The translations under genes and the position numbers were made by a program. From Candidatus Delongbacteria bacterium (GTDB taxonomy: Bacteria > Bacteroidota > Bacteroidia > Bacteroidales > ML635J-15): a stretch of 12,212 nucleotides of DNA. The notes under the pieces were generated by a model. That model saw only the letters and a list, made by a program, of their open reading frames with translations. It did not search any database and was not told the origin of the DNA. The DNA lies in contig JAQIDD010000248.1 in assembly GCA_027858215.1 (NCBI GenBank), positions 1 through 12,212 on the forward strand. Direction: 5' to 3'. Shown in pieces: positions 1-7,000 of the stretch. Every line of letters starts with the position of its first letter. The stretch's first letter is position 1.

Positions 1-23
1 ACGTAATCAAATATCATATACCC

Positions 24-566
24 ATGAAGAATAGTGGTGCCATTTTTTCAGCCTTTTTAATTATATCTCTCATGCTAGGATGCGGATCAAAAGATTCTGA
101 TTCACAATCCAAAAAAGCAATGCATAAAAGTGAAAAAGAAACTAAAGAATCACGTTCAGGAGCTGAGAAATTCAAAAATATTACGCCTGAACAATTTGGT
201 AGAAAGGCGCTCAAGGCCATCCAGAATGAAGATGTTGAAACATTGAAAACTATGGTTTCAGCTGCAATGGCTGTTAATATTGATAAAGAATTTATTAAGG
301 ATGAAAAAGAAAAGCATCTGCAAAACTGGGATGGTACTGTTAAAGGTGTTAAATACAGAAAAGATCAAATGATCGGTCAACTTCAAGCCTTGATTTATTA
401 TGCGGATAAAAAATCAGAAAGCGAGGGTGAATCTGATGTAATACTTATTCATGTGCTTGAGAAAAGTAATGAGTACTGGCATGCTCTGGGTGGCCCCTGG
501 GGATTTGAGGAAATGTCAAAAACAGATTTTTTAACCTACCCTGAAAGCATTGATGCTCTTGAATAA
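24..566 (+). CDS. Putative lipoprotein of unknown function, 180 aa
   Basis: The protein opens with a short charged N-terminus, a hydrophobic stretch (about residues 5-18) and a Cys at position 20 preceded by Leu-Gly. This reads as a type II (lipoprotein) signal peptide, so the mature protein is probably lipid-anchored at Cys20. Residues 21-50 are a low-complexity linker rich in Ser, Lys, Asp and Glu, as often follows a lipidated Cys. Residues 51-180 look like one small soluble domain that starts with a helix-like stretch (ITPEQFGRKALKAI) and ends with an aromatic segment (EYWHALGGPWGFEE). A helix followed by an aromatic, strand-rich half is loosely reminiscent of small NTF2-like or DUF4878-type lipoproteins, but I see no diagnostic motif and do not assign a family. 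The frame is open to the window edge, but the signal peptide fits only if ATG 24 is the start. The ribosome-binding signal is weak. The next gene lies 56 bp downstream on the same strand. Confidence 0.75.
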   Translation: MKNSGAIFSAFLIISLMLGCGSKDSDSQSKKAMHKSEKETKESRSGAEKFKNITPEQFGRKALKAIQNEDVETLKTMVSAAMAVNIDKEFIKDEKEKHLQNWDGTVKGVKYRKDQMIGQLQALIYYADKKSESEGESDVILIHVLEKSNEYWHALGGPWGFEEMSKTDFLTYPESIDALE

Positions 567-622
567 AAATTTTCTTTTGTAACAATCATTCATTGTTTGA
601 TACAACGTGTTAAAGATTCAAA

Positions 623-886
623 ATGCATAAGATATTTACATGTAAGCATATTGCTGTTATTTTGATAATAAGTTTGGTAAGCGTTGTGTCATCCTGCCAT
701 TCTGATTACGTTGTTCTTGATTATAATCTTCATCACGGGGCTTGCTATAATCAGGATAGTTCTAAAATTGCTGCCATTATTTCCTCGCGGGCTTTTTTCA
801 AGCCCAGGGGAATTTCAAAATTTCCGGATGGTGGAATGCCAAAGTATGTTTTTGAAAAAACGGGGCTTTATATAGGGGACTTCTAA
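623..886 (+). pseudogene. Short lipoprotein-like ORF, probably the truncated N-terminus of a longer protein (87 aa)
   Basis: The N-terminus has a hydrophobic run (residues 10-24) ending in Val-Ser-Ser-Cys25, a plausible lipoprotein signal peptide. After the Cys the chain reads like the opening strands of an extracytoplasmic beta-rich or propeller-like protein: an isoleucine-rich strand around IAAII, a Gly/Pro-rich turn (PRGISKFPDGG), then a strand around GLYIGDF. It stops abruptly at a TAA (884-886), and 87 aa is very short for such a fold. In the same frame the sequence stays open for 35 more codons to a TGA at 992, then 38 more to a TGA at 1109, which could be decayed coding sequence. I infer a gene truncated by nonsense or deletion events. 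The alternative is a genuine small lipoprotein. It lies 56 bp after the 24-566 gene and could be co-transcribed with it. No family is recognised with confidence. Confidence 0.45.
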
Positions 887-905
887 TACTTCTTTCGCAT
901 CAAGA

Positions 906-997
906 TTTTCAGCGTTTTTCATAGACAATGCAAATTTTTGAAGCACTATCGGGATAATGCAAAAAAATTTAAAGCAGGATATGAGAAACGCTGAAAA
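906..997. repeat. Long imperfect hairpin with internal direct repeats
   Basis: The arms 906-922 (TTTTCAGCGTTTTTCAT) and 981-997 (ATGAGAAACGCTGAAAA) are reverse complements over 17 bp except for one position, which would be a G-U wobble in RNA. The loop is 58 nt and contains two similar stretches in direct orientation. Positions 924-945 begin GACAATGCAAA and end GAAGCA. Positions 953-976 begin GATAATGCAAA and end AAAGCA. The structure lies just beyond the stop of the truncated ORF at 623-886. No T-run follows the right arm, so it does not look like an intrinsic terminator. Function unknown; a recombination site, a mobile-element remnant or a structured RNA are all possible. Confidence 0.6.
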
Positions 998-1194
998 CCC
1001 CATGGGAACAAATATCATAAACAATCTGACTGCGTTAAAGTTTTTCTATATAGCTATGGCTATTCAGTAAAATTTATGCCTTGCATATTATTCATTATAT
1101 TTGTTTCTTGAAAGAAAAGAATTAATAGAAGGCCCCTTAACTAATCAATTGAAGTTGATGAGTATATTTTTGTGCAAGGTTTTTTTTGGAAAAT

Positions 1195-1236
1195 TCCTTT
1201 GTGGCCTGGTGATGAATAAAGTTGAACCACAAAGGA
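1195..1236. repeat. Inverted repeat, 10-bp arms
   Basis: TCCTTTGTGG at 1195-1204 and CCACAAAGGA at 1227-1236 are perfect reverse complements separated by 22 nt. There is no T-tract after the right arm. It may be another member of the intergenic palindrome population in this interval, but its sequence is unrelated to the GC-rich cassettes downstream. Confidence 0.5.
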
Positions 1237-1349
1237 CATCACAATCTAGACAAAGATAAATTAAAACTGATGGATGAATCTTGGTTATTTTTTATAGGAT
1301 GAAATTCCAAAATACATACATCATACCGATATGTGTTCAATCCTGTATG

Positions 1350-1468
1350 ACCTGCCTTCGCAGGTGGCGGGTAGGGGAACGAAAAAAAGATGAATTAAAA
1401 CTGTTTATCAGGGCTAAAGCCCAATGTTTATTGTTGTCATCAAAAACCCCGGCATAAATGTCGGGGTT
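1350..1468 (+). repeat. REP-like palindrome cassette, left copy
   Basis: Three palindromes occur in order. The first is ACCTGC-CTTC-GCAGGT (1350-1365), followed by a G-rich tail ending in GGGG at 1377. The second is the perfect 12-bp palindrome GGGCTAAAGCCC (1411-1422). The third is a hairpin at 1445-1468 with arms AACCCCGGCAT and ATGTCGGGGTT, an 11-bp stem with one G-T pair. The same order of elements is found reversed at 1603-1717. Compact GC-rich palindromes in AT-rich intergenic DNA resemble REP/BIME elements, which are known to be mobilised by REP-associated tyrosine transposases (RAYT, TnpA_REP). That assignment is inference, since no such transposase gene is in the window. Confidence 0.6.
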
Positions 1469-1602
1469 AATCAAATCATCTAACCTGGTTGTGTTAGAGT
1501 AATAAGATGAGAACTTGATTAACTCAGGCCTTGATGTTAATTACAATGGTGAGAAGTTTTTTTAACTCTGATCTGCAGGGCGGGTAAAATTGTAATAAAA
1601 GA

Positions 1603-1717
1603 GTTTCGCCCCCTGACCTTCAGGTCAGGGGACGAAACAATAAAATGAAAAATGGGCTTTAGCCCTGAAAATTTTAACTTTTACATCCCCTGCCTGGCCT
1701 GCTTTCGCAGGCGGGCG
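1603..1717 (-). repeat. REP-like palindrome cassette, right copy (inverted)
   Basis: Read on the minus strand, this segment repeats the arrangement of the left cassette. It has a hairpin at 1687-1717 (core GCCTGC-TTTC-GCAGGC, with a CCCC flank at 1687-1690 matching the GGGG of the left copy). Next comes GGGCTTTAGCCC (1654-1665). Last is a hairpin at 1603-1638 with arms GTTTCG plus CCCCTGACC pairing to GGTCAGGGG plus CGAAAC, one mismatch and a TTCA loop. The 16 bases 1653-1668 are the exact reverse complement of 1408-1423. Spacer motifs such as TTATTGTT and TTAAAA are also shared in the right order, so the two cassettes look like diverged inverted copies. Confidence 0.6.
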
Positions 1718-1826
1718 TGAAGCAAGTTTTTAATTTATTTGCCAGATTATTTCCACACATTATAATCAAAACAAAAACAGCCCTAAAATTGTAACTTGCA
1801 TTGAAGAAATAAAATGGGTTTTAATG

Positions 1827-1855
1827 TTTGCATGATGCGATATTTATTACATTTG
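1827..1855 (+). promoter_or_regulatory. Bacteroidota-type promoter for the asparagine synthetase gene
   Basis: TACATTTG at 1848-1855 is an exact match to the TAnnTTTG -7 consensus of the Bacteroidota primary sigma factor. A TTTG at 1827-1830 lies 17 nt upstream, at the short end of the spacing reported for the -33 element. Transcription would begin near 1861-1863, leaving a leader of about 15 nt before ATG 1876. This placement also rules out the upstream TTG at 1828 as a start codon. Confidence 0.6.
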
Positions 1856-1875
1856 TTCATCAAGAAAAAGAAATT

Positions 1876-3723
1876 ATGTGCGGAATAGCTGGATATTATG
1901 CTTCTGACTCGTTTGTTACAGAGGAGGAAATGCGCCTTATGGCAGAATCAATGAAACACAGGGGCCCTGATGCTGAAGGGTTTTATTGTGACAGTCATGC
2001 TGGTTTTGCACACAAACGCCTGAGTATCCTGGATTTATCTGACAATGCAAATCAACCCATGGAATCTCACTCAAGGCGTTATACCTGTGTATATAACGGA
2101 GAGATATATAATTTCAGAGATATTGCGGCAGAATTGGATGTTACATTCAGAACCAGAAGTGATACAGAAATCATAATTGAGGCGTTTGAAGAATGGGGCG
2201 TAACCTTTGTCAATAAACTGAACGGGATGTTTGCTCTGGCCATTTATGATAAGCAGGAAAAAGTATTGTATTTGTTCAGAGACAGAGTCGGGATAAAACC
2301 TCTTTTTTACTACTGGGATGGTGATCATTTTGTGTTTGCATCTGAATTAAAGGCTTTATTGCAGGTAAACAACATAAAGCAAAATTTGACAATCAACAGC
2401 CTGGCTGTCAATGAATATCTACACCTTGGCTTCATCCCGGAACCGAATACAATTTACCGTAAAATCAGGAAATTTCCATCAGGGCATTTGGGTATCCTGG
2501 ATGAAAACGGTCTTCGTATCGAAGCATACTGGATGATTGAAGGAGCCATACGGCGGAATTTAATTGATCATTATAAGGATGCTAAAAGCAGATTAACAGA
2601 ATTGATAGATGATTCTGTTGAATCACGGCTGATCAGTGATGTCCCTTTTGGAAGCTTATTAAGTGGAGGCATAGATTCAAGCCTTGTCACAGCATTTGCC
2701 CAAAAACATACAAAAGGGAAACTCAATACCTTTTCAATTGGGTTTAAAGAAAATGAGTATAATGAAGCTGAATATGCCAGGAAAGTTGCTCAACATTTAG
2801 GAACAAATCATCATGAGCATATTGTATCCAAAGATGAAGCCCGTGATATCATTCCGGATATTTTGGATTATTATGATGAGCCTTACGCTGATTCATCAGC
2901 GATACCCACCATGTTGTTATCCAAGTTTGCCAAAAAAGATGTCAGTGTTGTTTTGTCTGGTGACGGCGGAGATGAGTTGTTTCACGGTTATGGTGCATAC
3001 ATTTGGGCAAAGCGGCTTTCGAACCCTCTGTTAAGGGGAATGAGACAACCCATTAAATACGGATTATCCAAAATGTCAAACCGTCATCAACGTGTTTCAC
3101 ATTTGTTTGATTTTGATCAAAAAGCCAAATTGAAATCCCACATATTTTCTCAGGAACAATACTTTTTCAGCAAGACAGAAATTGAAAAAATACTGGTTAA
3201 TAACTTTACTGAAGAAATCAACCTGCAGGAAGATCACAGTTACTTTGTCAGAAATTTATCTGCTGGTGAAAATCAGGCTGTTTTTGATTTACGGTATTAC
3301 CTGAAAGATGACCTGCTGGTAAAACTGGACCGGGCCAGCATGCGATACAGCCTTGAAGCGAGAGTTCCTTTGCTGGATCATCGCATTGTTGAATTTGCAC
3401 TCAATCTGGATCCCAAACTCAAAGTACACCGAAACACAAAAAAATACCTGTTAAAAGAGATATTATTTCAACATGTTCCCGCATCGTTATTTGACAGGCC
3501 AAAATCCGGATTTGCACTGCCATTAAAAGAATGGTTACGTGATGAACACAGCTACCTGATTAAGGACTACCTGTCAAAGGATGTGATAGAAAAACACAAC
3601 GTCATTAATTATCCACCGGTAAAAGAAATGATTGATAACTATATGAATGGCACAGATTACCTTTATAACCGTCTTTGGTTATTGATTGTCCTGCACCAGT
3701 TCCTCGAACGTATGAATAAATAA
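1876..3723 (+). CDS. asnB: Asparagine synthetase, glutamine-hydrolysing (AsnB family), 615 aa
   Basis: This cytoplasmic enzyme uses ATP and glutamine to convert aspartate to asparagine, via an N-terminal class II glutaminase and a C-terminal ATP-dependent synthetase domain. The start is set at ATG 1876 because the glutaminase nucleophile must be Cys2, exposed when Met1 is removed (MCGIAGYY). The reading frame extends upstream only to a TTG at 1828, which lies inside the promoter. Glutaminase landmarks are RGPD (29-32), Arg48 in HKRLSILD, and YNGE (73-76). Synthetase landmarks are the PP-loop SGGIDSS (263-269), GDGGDE (362-367) and LDRASM (484-489) followed by EARVPLLDHR. The length is normal for the family and no key residue is missing. 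Related enzymes also amidate sugars in surface-polysaccharide clusters, but no polysaccharide genes are nearby, so ordinary asparagine synthesis is the simpler reading. The gene appears monocistronic and ends 5 bp from the convergent DUF3467 gene. Confidence 0.93.
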   Translation: MCGIAGYYASDSFVTEEEMRLMAESMKHRGPDAEGFYCDSHAGFAHKRLSILDLSDNANQPMESHSRRYTCVYNGEIYNFRDIAAELDVTFRTRSDTEIIIEAFEEWGVTFVNKLNGMFALAIYDKQEKVLYLFRDRVGIKPLFYYWDGDHFVFASELKALLQVNNIKQNLTINSLAVNEYLHLGFIPEPNTIYRKIRKFPSGHLGILDENGLRIEAYWMIEGAIRRNLIDHYKDAKSRLTELIDDSVESRLISDVPFGSLLSGGIDSSLVTAFAQKHTKGKLNTFSIGFKENEYNEAEYARKVAQHLGTNHHEHIVSKDEARDIIPDILDYYDEPYADSSAIPTMLLSKFAKKDVSVVLSGDGGDELFHGYGAYIWAKRLSNPLLRGMRQPIKYGLSKMSNRHQRVSHLFDFDQKAKLKSHIFSQEQYFFSKTEIEKILVNNFTEEINLQEDHSYFVRNLSAGENQAVFDLRYYLKDDLLVKLDRASMRYSLEARVPLLDHRIVEFALNLDPKLKVHRNTKKYLLKEILFQHVPASLFDRPKSGFALPLKEWLRDEHSYLIKDYLSKDVIEKHNVINYPPVKEMIDNYMNGTDYLYNRLWLLIVLHQFLERMNK

Positions 3724-3728
3724 GAAAA

Positions 3729-4052
3729 TCAAGCTTCAGCAGTGGGCCCACCAAAATTCATAGGCATTTTTGGTGAGGTGTGTCCGCCTTTGATCTTAAT
3801 TTCACCGTGAACACTCTCGTATTTTTTGATGTTTCCCTGAAGGGCATTCATCAATCGCTTGGCATGTTCAGGCGTAAGTACAATCCTGGATTTTACAGGT
3901 GCTTTTGGCACACCGGGCATAATCCTGATAAAATCGACAATAAATTCGGAACTTGAATGTGATATAACAGCCAGGTTAGCATAGGTTCCTTGTGCTGTTT
4001 TTTCATCCAGTTCAATATTCAACTGTTTATTTTTGTCCTGCTGTTGTTCCAT
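3729..4052 (-). CDS. DUF3467 family protein linked to rpoC, 107 aa
   Basis: I recognise this as a DUF3467-type protein from its sequence pattern and its position directly behind rpoC, an arrangement typical of Bacteroidota. Residues 1-20 are polar (Gln, Lys, Glu rich). A beta-rich core follows (GTYANLAVISHSSSEFIVDF, residues 22-41), then a Pro-rich turn (MPGVPKAP), a strand (SRIVLTP) and a helix (EHAKRLMNALQGNIKKYE). The tail is Gly/Pro rich. There is no signal peptide or membrane segment, so it should be cytoplasmic. The start ATG (4050-4052) is 6 bp past the rpoC stop, which implies co-transcription and probably translational coupling. The biochemical function is not established. Its fixed linkage to the polymerase genes suggests a role in transcription, but that is inference from context only. 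Confidence 0.85.
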   Translation of the reverse strand: MEQQQDKNKQLNIELDEKTAQGTYANLAVISHSSSEFIVDFIRIMPGVPKAPVKSRIVLTPEHAKRLMNALQGNIKKYESVHGEIKIKGGHTSPKMPMNFGGPTAEA

Positions 4053-4058
4053 AACGTT

Positions 4059-7000
4059 TTATTTATTTTCAATAGTTGATTCGGAATCGTCTTCTGTTGC
4101 TTCACTACTTTCCTGCAGTTTTTGCAATTCAGATTTATTACCGACAAGAATTTTGTCATATTCTCGCACCCCACTACCAGCTGGAATCAAATGACCGACA
4201 ATCACATTTTCTTTCAATCCGAGCAACAGATCATCTTTTCCCTTGATGGCTGCTTCGTTGAGCACTTTGTTTGTTTCCTGGAATGAAGCTGCCGACATAA
4301 AGCTTTCTGTTTGCAGTGCTGCCCTTGTGATTCCCTGAAGTGCTTGTCTTGATGTTGCCGGTACAGCAGGTCTGGCCCGGACAAGCTTAAGATCTCGCCG
4401 CTTAAGATGTGAATTATCATCCCGAAGCCTCCTGGCTGTTATTATTTGACCTGCTTTCAGATTAGCTGAATCACCACTATCTATGATCACCTGCATACCG
4501 TAAATTTCATCGTTTACTTCACGGAATTTCCATTTATCAACAATTTGTTTTTCCAGGAATTGTGTGTCACCTGGATCTTCGATGATGACTTTTCGCATCA
4601 TTTGCCTAACCACCACTTCAAAATGTTTATCATTGATTTTCACACCTTGTAACCTGTACACTTCCTGTACTTCATTGACAATATATTCCTGCACTTTTGT
4701 AGGGCCTTCGATATTCAGGATATCGGCCGGGGTAATTATACCATCAGACAACGAGGTGCCTGCTCTGATATAATCACCTTCCTGAACAAGGATTTGTTTT
4801 GTCAGTGGAACAAGGTATTTTTTCACATCACCATCTTTGGAAGTAACGATGATCTCACGGTTACCACGTTTGATTTTACCAAATTCAACCTGGCCGTTAA
4901 TCTCAGAAACAACAGCCGGATTAGAAGGATTACGAGCCTCAAAAAGCTCAGTAACACGAGGTAATCCACCAGTAATATCACCACCCTTACTTACATTCCT
5001 CGGTATTTTTGCGATGGTTTGTCCGGCAATAAGCTTATCGCCTTCCTTTACAGCAAGATGAGCGCCGACCGGCAGGTTATAATTTTTAAGCACCTTATTC
5101 TCATCTTTTTCAGACACAATAGCCAGTTCAGGGTTCTTTTTCTTATCTTTCGTTTCGGTGATTACTTTTTCTCTGAACCCAGTTTGTTCATCAGCATCTT
5201 CCTGATAGGTTATTCCTTCGATCAGATTATCGAATCTCGCAATACCGTTCTTTTCGCAAACAATAGTAGCATTAAAAGGATCCCAGTCACATATCTTGGT
5301 ATCTTTTTCAATTTTCTGATTGTTCTTAACATACAATTTGGCACCATAGGGGATGTTATTTGTCATGAGAGTTATGCCGGTATTGTCATCAACAATTTTC
5401 ATTTCAGCCATGCGTCCGATGACAATATTCACCTCATCTTCACCTTCTCCTTTGTAGGTTACAGTACGCAATTCTTCAATTTCAAGGCGTCCGTTATATT
5501 TGGCAGTAATGGATGATTCTGCTGCAATGTTACCAGCTACACCACCAACATGGAATGTCCTCAATGTAAGCTGTGTTCCGGGTTCTCCAATTGACTGTGC
5601 TGCAATTACCCCAACAGCCTCCCCTTTTTGAACCATCCTTGCAGTAGCCAGGTTACGGCCATAGCATTTAGCACATACACCCCGTCTTGATTCACAAGTC
5701 AGTACTGACCTGATTTCCACTTCTTCGATGGGAGAATCTTCAATGGTTTTAGCAATCTTTTCGGTAACTTGTTCTCCTGACTTAATGATAAGCTCTCCGC
5801 TCTGAGGTTGATAAACATCATGGACAGTGCTACGACCAAGGATACGTTCGTAAAGGGACTCCACAACTTCTTCGTTCTTTTTGATAGCTGTAGCTATAAT
5901 GCCTCTCAATGTACCACAATCTCTTTCTGAAATAACCACATCCTGACAAACATCAACAAGGCGTCTTGTAAGGTAACCTGCATCAGCCGTCTTGAGGGCA
6001 GTATCAGCAAGGCCTTTACGAGCACCATGTGTTGAAATAAAATATTCAAGCACAGATAACCCTTCTTTAAAATTAGCCAGAATCGGGTTTTCAATAATTT
6101 GTTGTCCGGCACCTGCCGATTTTTGAGGTTTAGCCATCAAGCCACGCATACCACATAACTGACGTATCTGCTCTTTGGATCCACGGGCTCCTGAATCCAA
6201 CATCATATAAACAGGATTGAAACCATTGTTGTCTTTTGATAAATTACTCATTACCAACTGAGTAAGTTTTGCATTTGTATGTGTCCAGATATCAATTATC
6301 TGATTATACCTTTCATTGTTGGTAATGAAACCCATGTTGTAATTGTTGAACACTTCATCAACCTGTTGATAACCTTCCTGGATCATGCTTTCTTTTTCAT
6401 CAGGGATGATAACATCATCAAGGTTAAACGAAAGCCCTCCCTTATAAGCCATGTTGAATCCCATGTGCTTAATGTTATCAAGGAAGTCAGCAGTAACGGC
6501 TGTGTTTGTTTTATCCAGGACATTAGCAATGATCCCGCGCACCGATTTCTTGGTCAGCAATTCATTGATAAACCCAACTTCTTTCGGAACAATATCATTA
6601 AACAACACTCGTCCGGTTGTGGTTTCAATAACCTTCTTTACAATTATTCCATCTTCATCCAGATCATCCACCCGCACATTTATGATGGCACTGAGTGCAA
6701 TTTTCTTTTCATTATAGGCGATTTTTACTTCTTCAGGGGAGTAAAAAGTCAGACCTTCACCATTGGAGCCTTTTCGTCCTTTTGTAATGTAGTATAATCC
6801 CAGAACCATATCCTGAGATGGCACGGTAATCGGAGCTCCATTGGCCGGGTTGAGAATATTATGGGAAGCCAGCATAAGTACCTGAGCTTCTAAAATGGCA
6901 GCATTACCCAGTGGAAGATGAACAGCCATCTGGTCACCATCAAAGTCAGCATTAAATGCTGTACATGCAAGGGGATGAAGTTGAATGGCTTTTCCTTCAA

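Larger units (their letters stand above)
887..1847. other. Non-coding interval rich in inverted repeats
   Basis: Nearly 1 kb without a convincing gene. Short open frames exist on both strands, but none has a credible start, composition or family signature. The stretch contains a long hairpin (906-997), a smaller inverted repeat (1195-1236) and a mirrored pair of palindrome cassettes (1350-1468 and 1603-1717). The rest is AT-rich. I see no tRNA, no rRNA, no recognisable riboswitch and no transposase remnant. Positions 1469-1602, between the cassettes, show no structure I can name. Confidence 0.7.

Noticed and set aside
789..805. GGGCTT...AAGCCC stem inside the 623-886 ORF as a further REP-type element
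   Set aside because: Only a 6-bp stem, within coding sequence and lacking the flanking palindromes of the cassettes; chance is sufficient.
815..1024. Minus-strand 69-aa open frame antisense to the end of the 623-886 ORF
   Set aside because: It runs through the 906-997 hairpin, has no recognisable family and its open length is what chance allows in this composition.
1603..1638. Hairpin considered as an intrinsic terminator
   Set aside because: No T-run follows it on the plus strand. The minus-strand side is T-rich, but no minus-strand gene lies immediately upstream of it in that direction. It fits the palindrome cassette better.
1350..1717. CRISPR array
   Set aside because: The repeats are palindromes of different sequence in mirrored order, not identical direct repeats with regular spacers, and no cas genes are present.
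1828..1875. N-terminal extension of the asparagine synthetase from a TTG start
   Set aside because: It would bury the catalytic Cys2 and overlaps the -7 promoter element; the ATG at 1876 fits the family.
5019..5516. Plus-strand open frames of up to 180 aa opposite rpoC and rpoB (such as 5019-5516, 6279-6797, 9475-10017)
   Set aside because: They lie entirely antisense to strongly conserved polymerase coding sequence and have no start signals or family resemblance; they are shadows of the real genes.
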